DNA of 47,909 nt from Panacagrimonas sp. (GCF_020697055.1 NZ_JAJFBP010000033.1:1-47909), one strand, 5' to 3'; shown: positions 25,001 to 33,148, counted from the stretch's first letter. Program-made: numbers and translations. Notes: generated by a model not told the origin, from the sequence alone.

Positions 25001-25475
25001 GCTGGTGCCCAGCGCCCGTCCGCGCCAGGCCAACTGCTACTACTCGAGCTCCGACGCGGCGTTCGACGATCGCGACCAGGCGAGCGCGGAGTACCAGCGC
25101 GTGGCGCAGGGCCGTGTGGCGCTCGAAGGCGGCTGGCGCGTGTACTCCAGCGGCGCCGGCATCGCGCTGGGACTGATCGTGCGGCGCTTCCTGGGTCTGA
25201 GCGTGGAATGCGATCGGGTGAGCTTCGATCCGGTGATTCCCGCCTCGCTGGACGGGATGCGCGTGCGCACCCGGCTGTTGCGGCGCCCGGTGGACATCAC
25301 CTACGACGTGCGCGGCGCGGGCTGCGGCGTGACGCAGGTCGTGCTCAACGGACGCATCCTGCCGTTCGATCGCGCCGCCAATCCGCACCGGCCGGGCGCG
25401 GCGCGCGCGGATCGTGCGTCGATCGAATCGGCGCTGCGCGACGACGGCAACGAGCTGACGCTGCACGTGGGATAG
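22095..25475 (+). CDS. GH94-type oligosaccharide phosphorylase (1,2-beta-oligoglucan phosphorylase-like)
   Basis: The 1126-residue protein has an N-terminal beta-sandwich region and an (alpha/alpha)6-barrel of the GH94/GH149/GH161 superfamily. The inverting phosphorylase signature GDWND(S) is at Asp769-Asp772 (GHGDWNDSLQPADP), where Asp769 is the expected general acid. The C-terminal part (YSSGAGIALGLI and SFDPVIPASLDGMRVR) resembles the phosphorylase domain of cyclic beta-1,2-glucan synthases and stand-alone beta-1,2-oligoglucan phosphorylases, which are about this long. No glycosyltransferase or signal peptide is attached, so it probably acts on imported oligosaccharides in the cytoplasm. 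GTG start with GAGGA 7 bases upstream. The exact linkage preference cannot be read from the sequence. Confidence 0.8.
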   Translation: MQQPTADVPGSHLTSDSGLRLELTSTGAIRRFDCGDVTLSLYVGNELEGAVSNLYLRRLGATTEHVALLGPSSPTIFEPQTTNGRLVGHGRWGGLRYTITVVLAEHAAAWFWHVQIENTGEVEARIDLTYAQDLGLAHYGAVRLNEFYVSQYLDHTPLRHDARGLLVATRQNQAVGGRIPWSLVGSLRQGVSFATDALQFHGLARRDGRAPAGLDNDLPGRRLQHEHALVVIRDAPIVLAAGARADAGFFGGFWPDHPHATSPDDLARVGEVLALPEARAPARDTHASVDAPQTPTGASLFSTAASLAADPLDAPALQRLFPLPWRHEEHDAQGALLSFFHGDGRHVVLPSKERITLRPHGHLLRSGRHLTPDESALTSTAWMTGVFHSMLAQGHVSINRMLSTVHSYLGLFRSHGLRVFVEIEDAWQLLDMPSAFEVAPDACVWIYRHARGELHVRAAAASDPHAMTLRLDAVKGPPLRCLISLHVALNGDDGSTRGAARWRREHGDIVLTAAPDSDVGRRFPDGSFRITPDDGTRFEEVAGDERLFLDGRSRAEPLVCITTQRASSTGLGIRGHLVDEHAQTPLREASDGELVPRLFVQNRNAETPDAQAVSRLADIAPWFTHNALVHYLSPRGLEQYSGGGWGTRDVTQGPVEMLLALDRVAPVRDLLLRVMGQQNADGDWPQWFMFFDRERGIRPGDSHGDIVFWPLLVLGQYLIASGDTQVLDQAVPYFDGRSATVWDHAQRALAVIAGRVIPGTTLAAYGHGDWNDSLQPADPALRERLCSAWTVTLHVQTLTTLARGLRAIDRASDAAALEQYAATVKHDFQRLLIADGVLTGYALFDGGARPRYLLHPSDTQTGVRYSALAMIHAVLEDLLTPEQARTHLRLLETELSGPDGVRLFDRPMPYHGGPQRLFQRAESATYFGREIGLMYTHAHLRYAQALAHVGDAERFFRALGQSHPIAIQQLVPSARPRQANCYYSSSDAAFDDRDQASAEYQRVAQGRVALEGGWRVYSSGAGIALGLIVRRFLGLSVECDRVSFDPVIPASLDGMRVRTRLLRRPVDITYDVRGAGCGVTQVVLNGRILPFDRAANPHRPGAARADRASIESALRDDGNELTLHVG

Positions 25476-25541
25476 CCGCCGGACGATCGGATGGGCACGA
25501 ATCTGGCTCGTCGCCCCGCCTCGTTCAAACGGATCCATCCC

Positions 25542-25892
25542 ATGCCTTCGAAGCCCGCCTCGAATTCCTCCCGCCGCTCGACTCCGCGCAAGACCGCCGC
25601 ACCGCGGAGCCGGCGCTCCTCGTCGAAGGGCGATTCGCTGGTCAAGGGCGAGGAGCTGAACCAGCTGATCGGTGAAGGCAAGGCGCTGGCCGAACAGCTG
25701 GTGGGGCGCCCGCGGTTCGCCGCGCTCGCCGGCCTCGCGCCGACCTTCCTGACCATCGCCGGCCGCTACGTGCGCCGTGAACCGGTCAAATCGGCCGGCA
25801 TCGCGGTGCTCGCCGGCGGCGTGTACCTGATCGCCCGCGCGCTGATGCACGGCGGGTCCAGCGGCGGTGCCGCCGGTACGGCGACCGCCTGA
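25542..25892 (+). CDS. Small DUF883-like membrane-anchored protein
   Basis: This 116-residue protein has a Ser/Arg/Lys-rich basic N-terminus (about 1-35), a helical middle (GEELNQLIGEGKALAEQL) and a C-terminal REPVKSAGIAVLAGGVYLIARAL segment. The last segment resembles the membrane anchor of YqjD/ElaB (DUF883) ribosome-associated inner-membrane proteins, though similarity is modest. The frame opens 17 codons earlier at 25491; MPSKPAS was chosen as the more typical start, without a decisive SD. It lies between the phosphorylase and recQ, all plus strand. Confidence 0.6.
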   Translation: MPSKPASNSSRRSTPRKTAAPRSRRSSSKGDSLVKGEELNQLIGEGKALAEQLVGRPRFAALAGLAPTFLTIAGRYVRREPVKSAGIAVLAGGVYLIARALMHGGSSGGAAGTATA

Positions 25893-25939
25893 GCGCGCTC
25901 GCCGCGACTCCTCCTGCCCCACCGCCCCGCCGGACCCGC

Positions 25940-27658
25940 TTGGCGACGACCCGCCTTCGGCCGGATGCGCGGGCCACGCGGCGTGCGCCATCCGATCGCG
26001 CGCTTCGCGAGGTGATGCGCACGCGCTTCGGCATCGCGCAATGGCGACCCGGGCAGGCCGAATCGGTGCGCCGCATCTTCGACGGCCGCCCCACGCTGAC
26101 GGTGATGCCCACCGGCGCGGGCAAATCGCTCTGCTGGCAGCTGCCGGCCCTGTTTCTTCCAGGGCTCACCGTCGTCGTCTCGCCGCTGATCGCACTGATG
26201 AAGGACCAGGCCGACGCGCTGCACGAGGCCGGCATCGCGGCGCTCCAGTTCAACAGCACGCGCTCGGCGAGCGAACGCGCCGCCGATCGCGCCGCGCTCG
26301 CCGCCAACTCGCTGGACGCGCGGATCGTGTTCACCACGCCCGAACAGCTCACCGATGCGGAGTTCGTGGCGGTGCTGGAAGCGCGCGGCGTCAGCCTTTT
26401 CGTCATCGACGAGGCGCACAGCATCTCGCAGTGGGGTCACGATTTCCGTCCGGCGTATCTCGAGCTCGGCGCGGCGATCGAGCGGCTCGGACGGCCCACG
26501 GTGTTCGCGATGACCGCCACCGCCACCGACGAGGTCGCCCACGACATCCGGCGACAGCTGCGCCTGCCTGGAATGGCGATCGTCAACACCGGGATGTTCC
26601 GACCGAACCTGCATTACGACGTGATCCCGGTCCGTCACCAGGACAAGGGCGCGACGATGGTTTCGCTGGTGCGCGACGTCCGGGGCTGCGCGATCGTCTA
26701 CGCCGCCACCATTCGCGGGGCGGAGGAGGCGCGCGATATCCTCGAGGCGTCCGGCCTCAGCTGCGAGCTCTACCACGGGCGCCTGTCCAAGACCGAGCGC
26801 ACCGCCGCGCAGGAGCGCTTCATGAGCGGCGAGGTGCCGCTGATCGTGGCGACGCAGGCCTTCGGCATGGGCATCGACAAGGAGGACATCCGTCACGTGC
26901 TGCACTGGCAGATGCCGGGCTCGCTCGAGGCCTACTACCAGGAATCCGGACGCGCGGGCCGCGACGGGGGACCGGCGCGGTGCACGCTGCTGTACGACCC
27001 CAAGGACAAGGCCGTGCAGAAGTTCTTCCTGGCCAACCGCTATCCGAGCGCCGAGGACGTGCACGCGATCTGGCATTGCCTGCCGCCGTCCGACGCCGCG
27101 CAGGGCCGCAGCCTGGACGAGCTGCTCGAGATGCCGTTGCAGATCGCCAACGCCAAGCGCCGCGTCGCGCTGCGCCTGCTGATCGCGCATGGACACGCGC
27201 AACAGGAACCGCAGGACGCGCGCTATCGCCGCACCGACGCCGAGCCCGACGCCGAAGCGCTGGCCGAGCTCTATCGCAAGCGTGCGCAAAACGATCACGA
27301 CGTGCTGGAGCGCATGGTCGCGTACGCACAAACGGCGCTGTGCCGCTGGCAGACGCTGCTGCGGCATTTCGGCACGGGCCTCGCGGCCGAACGCTGCGGT
27401 CACTGCGACAACTGCGATCGCCCGATCGAGCCGGCGCAGGAATCGCAGGCCGCGTCCTCGGCGTGGTCGCCACCTCCGCTCGAGAACGCGCCGTTTCGCG
27501 TGGGCGATGCCGTCCGCGTTCTTCGCTACGGCCCGGGCACGGTGGCGGATGTGGGCGACGATCGGATCACCGTGTCGTTCCCGTCCGGTCAGACCCGCAT
27601 TTTCGTTTCGCGCTTCGTGCGCAAATCGGGACGTTCGCGACAGCGCGACGCGGCCTGA
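25940..27658 (+). CDS. recQ: RecQ-family ATP-dependent DNA helicase, short form with SH3/tudor-like tail
   Basis: A 3'-5' helicase for recombination and repair, 572 residues. Superfamily 2 motifs are all visible: Q-motif region FGIAQWRPGQ, Walker A MPTGAGKSLCW, DEAH box VIDEAHSISQWGHDFR, motif III AMTATAT, and motif VI YYQESGRAGRDG. A zinc-binding cluster follows (C-RW...C-GHCDNC at about 474-495). There is no HRDC domain. Instead the last 60 residues (about FRVGDAVRVLRYGPGTVADV onward) look like the DUF3553/UvrD C-terminal SH3-tudor fold. The start is uncertain: TTG at 25940 lacks a good SD, and an ATG lies 25 codons in. Confidence 0.9.
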   Translation: MATTRLRPDARATRRAPSDRALREVMRTRFGIAQWRPGQAESVRRIFDGRPTLTVMPTGAGKSLCWQLPALFLPGLTVVVSPLIALMKDQADALHEAGIAALQFNSTRSASERAADRAALAANSLDARIVFTTPEQLTDAEFVAVLEARGVSLFVIDEAHSISQWGHDFRPAYLELGAAIERLGRPTVFAMTATATDEVAHDIRRQLRLPGMAIVNTGMFRPNLHYDVIPVRHQDKGATMVSLVRDVRGCAIVYAATIRGAEEARDILEASGLSCELYHGRLSKTERTAAQERFMSGEVPLIVATQAFGMGIDKEDIRHVLHWQMPGSLEAYYQESGRAGRDGGPARCTLLYDPKDKAVQKFFLANRYPSAEDVHAIWHCLPPSDAAQGRSLDELLEMPLQIANAKRRVALRLLIAHGHAQQEPQDARYRRTDAEPDAEALAELYRKRAQNDHDVLERMVAYAQTALCRWQTLLRHFGTGLAAERCGHCDNCDRPIEPAQESQAASSAWSPPPLENAPFRVGDAVRVLRYGPGTVADVGDDRITVSFPSGQTRIFVSRFVRKSGRSRQRDAA

Positions 27659-28858
27659 TCAGGGGCCGCGCGGACTTTCCAGCACGGTTTCGGCCGCATC
27701 CGCCGGTGGCGCGGGCGGCGGCACCGGCACAGCGCGCGCCGACTCCACGCTCAGGAATTCCCCCAGAGGCCGCAGCATGTCGATGCGCTCGCCGACCACC
27801 ATCACCGCCATCATGATCGGCACGCCGAGCAGCAGGCCCGGAACGCCCCACAGCCAGTCCCAGACGATCAGCGTGGCGAAGGTGGCCACCGCGTTCATCT
27901 GCCCGACGCGCTGCATCAGCCATGGCACCACCACCAGCCCGATGGCCACGGCGATCGCCGTGGCACTGCCGACGACCAGCACCACCGAGTGGATCGCGCT
28001 GAACTGCACGTAGGCGAACAACGCGGCCGCGCCGATCACCAGCGTCGGCCCCACGTAGGGAATCAGGTGCAGCACGCCCGCCGCGATTCCCCAGAACAGC
28101 GCGTTGTCCAGGCCCACCGCCGCGAACGCCAGCCCCGTCAGGACGCCGACGGCCGCGCTGGTGGTGATCTGGATCATCAGGTAGCGCTGAATCTGCAGGT
28201 CGATCTCGTCGAGGATCTGCACCGTCAGCTTCTTGGAGCGCAGCCGGTCGCCACTGATGCGCACGAGCTTGCGCTTGAAATCCTGTCCCGAGATCAGCAG
28301 GAAATAGCTCAGCGCGAGCACGATCACACCCTGCGCCACCATCCCGGCCAGCTTGCCGATGCCGGTCCACAGGTGTTCCCGCAGGTTGAAGTTGGCGACG
28401 ACGGGCGGCGTGGCTGCAGGGGCCTGCGCCGTGGCGCGCACGATCTCGTCGGCCGCGGTCGTGAGCCGTCGGACCGCGCTGGTTCGGTCCAGCGACGTGC
28501 GGTGCAGCACCACCTTGAGCTTCTGCGTGGCCTTGGGAATCGTGTCCACGAACGCGCCGAACTGCGGCTGCACCAGCGTGACGCCGAGCCCCACGGTGCC
28601 GAGCAGCAGCAGCAGCGCCAGCGCGGCGCCCAGCGCCAACGGAACGCGCAGGCGCTTCTTCAGCCACGTGACCAGCGGCATCAGCGCGTAGCCGAGGAAC
28701 ACCGCGAGCGTGATCGGGATCAGCGCGTCGCGCGCGTACTTCAGCGTCGCCATCACCGCCAGGATCGTGAGGAGCAGGATCAGGCCGCGTAGCGGCGCCG
28801 TCGGCGCGCGGACGCGGCGGTCGGGCTCGATCGCGTCCGTGGAATCGGGGCTCGCCAT
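27659..28858 (-). CDS. AI-2E family (PerM/YdiK-like) transporter
   Basis: A polytopic inner-membrane protein of the AI-2E/PerM exporter family, 399 residues. It has paired N-terminal helices (LRGLILLLTILAVMATL; VFLGYALMPLVTWLKKRL), a helix near 70-90, a long extracytoplasmic loop (about 95-185), then VLALSYFLLISG and a cluster of C-terminal helices with the family motif IPYVGP and the GVPGLLLGVP region. The C-terminus is Pro/Ala-rich. The start MASPDSTDAIEPD was chosen because the upstream frame is Arg/Pro-rich shadow. The stop codon abuts the convergent recQ stop (TGATCA). Substrate unknown. Confidence 0.85.
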   Translation of the reverse strand: MASPDSTDAIEPDRRVRAPTAPLRGLILLLTILAVMATLKYARDALIPITLAVFLGYALMPLVTWLKKRLRVPLALGAALALLLLLGTVGLGVTLVQPQFGAFVDTIPKATQKLKVVLHRTSLDRTSAVRRLTTAADEIVRATAQAPAATPPVVANFNLREHLWTGIGKLAGMVAQGVIVLALSYFLLISGQDFKRKLVRISGDRLRSKKLTVQILDEIDLQIQRYLMIQITTSAAVGVLTGLAFAAVGLDNALFWGIAAGVLHLIPYVGPTLVIGAAALFAYVQFSAIHSVVLVVGSATAIAVAIGLVVVPWLMQRVGQMNAVATFATLIVWDWLWGVPGLLLGVPIMMAVMVVGERIDMLRPLGEFLSVESARAVPVPPPAPPADAAETVLESPRGP

Positions 28859-28949
28859 CGCCTGTTTCGGGCCGTAAGGAATCGGAGCCGCAGAGCAAGG
28901 GACGTGCCTCGACCCGGCGAGGCGTCCGCGACGCGATCGGGCAGGCGCG

Positions 28950-29375
28950 CTACGCGGACTGGGTCCGGGTCCGCCGACGATGCAGCGTCTCGCGCGCCCG
29001 CTCGGCAAGACGTTCGTAGTCGGACCGCATCGCCTCCAGTTGCTTCTCCTCGAGTTCCTCGAGATCGAGCAGCGAATTGTCGGCCTTGGCGGTGGCGCGG
29101 ATCAGCTCGTCGAGCTTGATCTGCATCGCCGCGGTGTCGCGGTTCTGCGTGTTCTGGATCACGAACACCATCAGGAAGGTCACGATTGTCGTCCCGGTGT
29201 TGATCACGAGCTGCCAGGTGTCGCCAAAGCCCGCGATGGGGCCGATCGCCGCCCAGATCAGGATGATCAGCATTCCTCCGGCGAACGTGTACGGCGCGCC
29301 TGCGGCCTGTGCTGTCCAGCGCGCGAACCGGGTGAAGACCTGCTGCTTTCCGTCGCGACCCTGCTGCTTGCTCAT
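28950..29375 (-). CDS. Low-affinity iron permease family protein
   Basis: A 141-residue membrane protein with two adjacent helices (FAGGMLIILIWAAIGP at about 31-50; QLVINTGTTIVTFLMVFVIQNTQNRD at about 55-75). The TGTTIVTFLMVFVIQNTQNRD segment is the hallmark of the low-affinity iron permease (PF04120) family. A charged coiled-coil tail follows (IKLDELIRATAKADNSL...EELEEKQLEAM). ATG has GAGGA 9 bases upstream. Despite the family name, bacterial members lack a proven iron-transport role, so the function is tentative. Confidence 0.85.
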   Translation of the reverse strand: MSKQQGRDGKQQVFTRFARWTAQAAGAPYTFAGGMLIILIWAAIGPIAGFGDTWQLVINTGTTIVTFLMVFVIQNTQNRDTAAMQIKLDELIRATAKADNSLLDLEELEEKQLEAMRSDYERLAERARETLHRRRTRTQSA

Positions 29376-29535
29376 AACAACAATCCTCTTGCGATGCACG
29401 CCGCGCCCCGAACCAAAAGACCGCGCCCGCAATCCGCGCTCCCGCCCCCGAGACCGCGTCGACGAATCACCGCAGCCGCAAGGGCACAGCCATTGCGATG
29501 CGGGTGGCGAACTTCCCTGCCCCCTCGTTTCGCCC

Positions 29536-29829
29536 ATGAGCGTCCACTACCTGGCCCTGCACTCCCCGACCGGATCGCCGATCCGCTCGCTGCTCGATGC
29601 GGACGGCAGCATCGTTCCCTGGCCCGCGCCGTCGACGACGACCCGGCGGCCGCTACGGATGGCGCTCGTCGATCGCGCCGCTCCCGGCGCGCAGAGCGGC
29701 GCCAACGTGCTGGTGGATTCCGATGGCCGACATTGGATTCATCCCGCTCATCAACCGGCGGTCCTGCGCAACGAGCGTCCGTCGACGCAGGTGCTGTGGC
29801 TGCCGCGAAGCGATCGCGCGCAGGCCTGA
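29536..29829 (+). CDS. Hypothetical protein, 97 aa
   Basis: No family recognised. The frame from MSVHYLALHSPTG to a stop at 29829 reads as a soluble, Pro/Arg-rich protein ending LWLPRSDRAQA, with no signal or membrane helix. No Shine-Dalgarno sequence is evident. It fills the space between the divergent permease and the next plus-strand gene. It could be a spurious frame in GC-rich DNA. Confidence 0.35.
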   Translation: MSVHYLALHSPTGSPIRSLLDADGSIVPWPAPSTTTRRPLRMALVDRAAPGAQSGANVLVDSDGRHWIHPAHQPAVLRNERPSTQVLWLPRSDRAQA

Positions 29830-29969
29830 GCGCGTGTCGCATCGCCGTGGCGACCCTCGCCTGCGACGGGTACGAATGCTGCTCGATCGACGATACCTGC
29901 GGATATTCGATTCCTTCGGAAGCGCGGGCACGACATCTCCACCCACCTCCACTCCTTCCCGACCGACCC

Positions 29970-30359
29970 ATGAATTCCACGAATCTTTTTTCCACGGTGA
30001 AGAGCGGCCTTTCACAGGCCCGGACCAAGCTCGACATCGTCGCGGCCCACGGCACCCAGGCGTTCCACACCGGCGTGCAGACGCTCGAGACGGCGAAGTC
30101 GGTCGTCGTCGGCGCCGGCAGCGATACGGTGGCGGTGCTGGCCCGCGCTCGCGAGGACCTGAAGAAGACGTTCGCCGACGGCGCCTCGCAACTCGGTGAT
30201 CAACTGGTGCGTATCGCCACGCCCACGCACAAGGAAGAAGCGGCGCTGCGCAAGGCCGAGGTACGTCGCAAGAAGCAGGCGAAGCGCGAAGCCGAGGCGC
30301 AGGCCGAAGCCGAGGCTGCACCGGAGATGGTCGATCCGATTCCCGGGGACGCCAGCTAG
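29970..30359 (+). CDS. Hypothetical helical protein, phasin-like
   Basis: The 129-residue protein is predicted almost all helical. It starts MNSTNLFSTVKSGLSQARTK, followed by a region with alternating hydrophobic and small residues, like phasin or apolipoprotein-type amphipathic helices. It ends in a Lys/Arg/Glu/Ala-rich tail (EAALRKAEVRRKKQAKREAEA) reminiscent of PhaF-type C-termini, but without AAKP repeats. No polyhydroxyalkanoate genes are nearby, so a granule role is only a guess. SD is weak. Confidence 0.55.
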   Translation: MNSTNLFSTVKSGLSQARTKLDIVAAHGTQAFHTGVQTLETAKSVVVGAGSDTVAVLARAREDLKKTFADGASQLGDQLVRIATPTHKEEAALRKAEVRRKKQAKREAEAQAEAEAAPEMVDPIPGDAS

Positions 30360-30371
30360 TCGCCCTCGACG

Positions 30372-31277
30372 TCACCGCCGGTTGCGGCGACGCGCCGGCG
30401 TCGGAAAAAGGATCGCGGGCACCTCGTCCAGGAGCTCGCGCGCGAGGTAGCCCGCGGCGCCGATGCGCTGGGCCAGGCGCTCTCCGGCCAGGGCGTGCGT
30501 GTGGACACCGTGCAGCGTGGCGCCGAGCAGCGAGGCGCCGCGCGCCGCGCACGCGGCGACGATGCCGGCCAGCACGTCGCCGGAGCCCGCCGTCGCCAGG
30601 CCCGCGTTGCCCCTGCGATTGAGAAAGACCTCGCCGGCAGGCCCGGCGATCACGGTCTCGGCGCCCTTGAGCGCGACGATGCACCCGTGCGTGCGGCTGA
30701 AATCCCGCGCGCAGCGGATTGCCGACGCTTCGACCGTCTCGCGCCTGCAGTCGAGCAGCTGCGCCATTTCGCCCGCGTGCGGCGTCAGGATGGAGCGCGG
30801 TCCGATCCGTTCGAGCAGGCGCGGGGCGCCGCGCAACGCGTAGATCGCGGCCGCGTCCAGCACCCAGATCGAACGTCCCGCCGCGCGCTCGAGCCCTTCG
30901 ATCAGGCGTCGCGCGGCCTGCCGCTCGATCAGCCCGGGACCGATGCAAAGCGCATCGGCGCGCTCGGCCAGCCCGTGGAGCACATCGAGTCCGCGACCGT
31001 TCGGGACACCGTCACGGTCTTCGGGCAGGTCCACCAGCAGTCCTTCGGGCAGCTGCGGCGCGACCAGGGCGAACGCGCTGCGCGAGGTGGCGACCTGCAC
31101 CTTTCCTGCGCCGGCGCGCAATGCCGCCAGCGCGGCCAGCAGCACCGCGCCGCTGGTGCGCCGGGTTCCACCGACCACCAGCACGCGGCCGCGATCCTCC
31201 TTCGATCCGCTCGGGTCGAGCGCCGGCAGCGGATGCGCGCGCAGGGGCCCGGACGTGAGCACCCGCGGCCGCGGCAT
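30372..31277 (-). CDS. nnrD: ADP/ATP-dependent NAD(P)H-hydrate dehydratase
   Basis: A ribokinase-fold enzyme (CARKD/YjeF C-terminal type) that repairs hydrated NAD(P)H. The 301-residue protein shows VLVVGGTRRTSGAVLLA at the N-terminal strand, the LTPHAGEMAQLL motif, VALKGAETVIAG, and the nucleotide-binding GLATAGSGDVLAGIVAA. The N-terminal epimerase domain (NnrE) found fused in E. coli YjeF is absent here. The ATG at 31277 follows the phosphatase stop by one base, so the two are translationally coupled. An in-frame ATG eight codons upstream overlaps the previous gene. Confidence 0.9.
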   Translation of the reverse strand: MPRPRVLTSGPLRAHPLPALDPSGSKEDRGRVLVVGGTRRTSGAVLLAALAALRAGAGKVQVATSRSAFALVAPQLPEGLLVDLPEDRDGVPNGRGLDVLHGLAERADALCIGPGLIERQAARRLIEGLERAAGRSIWVLDAAAIYALRGAPRLLERIGPRSILTPHAGEMAQLLDCRRETVEASAIRCARDFSRTHGCIVALKGAETVIAGPAGEVFLNRRGNAGLATAGSGDVLAGIVAACAARGASLLGATLHGVHTHALAGERLAQRIGAAGYLARELLDEVPAILFPTPARRRNRR

Positions 31278-31278
31278 C

Positions 31279-32061
31279 TCAGCGCGGGCCTTGCGGCGCA
31301 TCGGGTTCGGCGGTCACCGGCACTTCGGAGCGTTCGACCGGCGTGACCACGTTGGCGGACTCGAGTCGCATGCCGCCGCGCGGTCCGAGCGTCGCGTCGT
31401 GGCTAAAGGTCGTGACGCTGCAGTTGGGCACATCGGCCGCACGATCGATCGCCAGCACGCCCGCTTCGTCGAGGTGCTCGAGCAGATAGCGAAAGCAGCT
31501 GACGATCACCTGGTGCGCGACCACCAGCACCCGCCGTCCGACGTACTCGCGCGTGATCAGCTCGGACATGCCGCGCAGGCGCAGGATCACGTCGCACCAG
31601 CTCTCGCCGCCCGGCGGCCGGAAATAGAACTTGCCGACGCGACGTCGCAGTTCGTCGAGCTCGGGGTACTTCGACCGGATACCGTGCACGGTGTATCGAT
31701 CGAGGATGCCGAACTCCTTTTCGCGCAGGCGCTCATCGATCAGCATCGTCGGCGCCTTCGCCGGTAGGCCCAGCGCATCGGCGATCGCCTTCGCCGTCTG
31801 CTGCGCGCGGACGTACGGCGACACCAGGATGAACTCGGGACGGCGCTCGCTGCGCTGCCGCGCGAACCATCGGCCCAGCGCCGCCGACTGTTCCCGACCG
31901 ACGTCGGACAGCGGCGTGTCGGCATCGCGCGTGTCGATGTCGATCAGCGGGAGGCGGCCGGATTCGGCGAGGTCGCGCGCCACGTTGCCGGCGCTTTGTC
32001 CGTGCCGGACCAGCCACAGGCGGTTCGGCCACATCTGAACGAGATCGGTCGTGCGGTCCAT
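31279..32061 (-). CDS. Histidine phosphatase (phosphoglycerate mutase-like) family protein
   Basis: A 260-residue member of the histidine phosphatase superfamily. The phospho-acceptor is His20 in LVRHGQSAGN, with Arg in LVSPYVRAQQTA, the acidic LREKEFGILD motif, GGES, and the second catalytic His in LVVAHQVIVSCF, where the usual Gly after His is Gln. The extended N-terminus and length fit bacterial SixA/GpmB-unrelated broad-specificity members; the substrate cannot be named. The start MDRTTDLVQMWP was preferred over an upstream Arg-rich extension. Coupled to nnrD. Confidence 0.85.
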   Translation of the reverse strand: MDRTTDLVQMWPNRLWLVRHGQSAGNVARDLAESGRLPLIDIDTRDADTPLSDVGREQSAALGRWFARQRSERRPEFILVSPYVRAQQTAKAIADALGLPAKAPTMLIDERLREKEFGILDRYTVHGIRSKYPELDELRRRVGKFYFRPPGGESWCDVILRLRGMSELITREYVGRRVLVVAHQVIVSCFRYLLEHLDEAGVLAIDRAADVPNCSVTTFSHDATLGPRGGMRLESANVVTPVERSEVPVTAEPDAPQGPR

Positions 32062-32169
32062 TCCGGATCCGGGGAGCAGGGAGCGTGCCGCCCGGACATG
32101 CGGTCGAAGCCCGGTCCCGGGCACGTCGTGTGCTCTGGCGCCGACGACCTTTCGCAACCGAGAAGCGCC

Positions 32170-33102
32170 ATGTCGTCATATTCGCCGCCTCCCGCAGGAC
32201 ATCTGCCGCTGACCACGCCGGTCGCGGACACCGCGACCCGGCACGGGGCCGAAGCGATGTGCTGGTCCGCGGTCATCGCCGGCGCGCTGGCCGCCGCGGC
32301 GCTGTCGCTGATCCTGCTGATCCTGGGAAGCGGGCTGGGCTTCGCGGTCGCGTCGCCGTGGGGCGACGAAGGACCGTCCGCCGACGCCTTCGGTGCGGCC
32401 GCCGTCGTCTGGATGATCCTGATGGCGGTTGCGGCGTCCGCACTGGGCGGATATCTGGCGGGTCGACTGCGCCACCGCTGGATCGAGATCAAGGTCGAGG
32501 AGCGCTACTTCCGCGACACGGTCCACGGCTTCCTGACCTGGGCGATCGCCACGCTGATCGCGGCCGCGGCGCTCGGCTCGGCCGCCTCGCTGATCGCGCG
32601 CGGTTCGGCGGCGATCGCGGGCGCCGCCGCGTCGGCGGTCGACGGACCCGCGGTCAAGGGCATGGCACTCGATCGTGCGGAGGCGCTGAGCGACGACTAC
32701 TTCAACGATGCGCTGTTCCGCAGCGAAGGCGCGGCGGAGAAGCGCTCGCTGGATTCGGAGGCGCGCGCCGAAGTGCAGCGCATCCTGGCGTACAGCGCGC
32801 TGACGTCGGAGACGATGGCCGACGCGGATCATCGCTACGTCGTCCACGTCGTCGCGGCACAGACCGGGCTTTCGGAAGCCGAGGCCGAAGTGCGCGTCAC
32901 GCAGACGGTCAACCAGATGCGGCAGGCCTCGGAGTCGCTGAAGGAAACCGCGCGCGAAGCGGCCGACGAGGCCCGCGAGGCCGGCGCCAAGCTGTCGCTG
33001 TGGATCTTCGTCTCCTTGCTGTCGGGCGCCTTCGCGGCGGCCTGGGCGGCGACGCTCGGCGGACGTCACCGCAACAGCTGGCCCGTCGGTTCGTCCGTCT
33101 GA
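32170..33102 (+). CDS. Membrane protein with long soluble loop, function unknown
   Basis: The 310-residue protein has helices at about 30-55 (SAVIAGALAAAALSLILLILGSGLGFAVA), 70-95, 115-140 and a last one at about 278-300 (LSLWIFVSLLSGAFAAAWAATLGG). Between the third and fourth lies a long, charged, helix-rich segment (about 160-275, EARAEVQRILAYSAL, SLKETAREAADEAREAGAK). Conserved proteins of similar layout occur in Proteobacteria as unnamed CAP-Gly-like or YrzE-like families, but I cannot assign one. It is divergent from the histidine phosphatase and followed 46 bp later by a 23-residue membrane peptide. Confidence 0.7.
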   Translation: MSSYSPPPAGHLPLTTPVADTATRHGAEAMCWSAVIAGALAAAALSLILLILGSGLGFAVASPWGDEGPSADAFGAAAVVWMILMAVAASALGGYLAGRLRHRWIEIKVEERYFRDTVHGFLTWAIATLIAAAALGSAASLIARGSAAIAGAAASAVDGPAVKGMALDRAEALSDDYFNDALFRSEGAAEKRSLDSEARAEVQRILAYSALTSETMADADHRYVVHVVAAQTGLSEAEAEVRVTQTVNQMRQASESLKETAREAADEAREAGAKLSLWIFVSLLSGAFAAAWAATLGGRHRNSWPVGSSV

Positions 33103-33148
33103 GCCCGTACTCGCGACCCTTCCCTTCGCCTACAACCGGAGACTTTCC

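Noticed and set aside
21840..25991. Open frame of nearly 1400 codons on the minus strand opposite the GH94 gene
   Set aside because: Same type of GC-driven antisense frame; composition is Arg/His/Ala repeats without domains, while the plus strand encodes a full phosphorylase.
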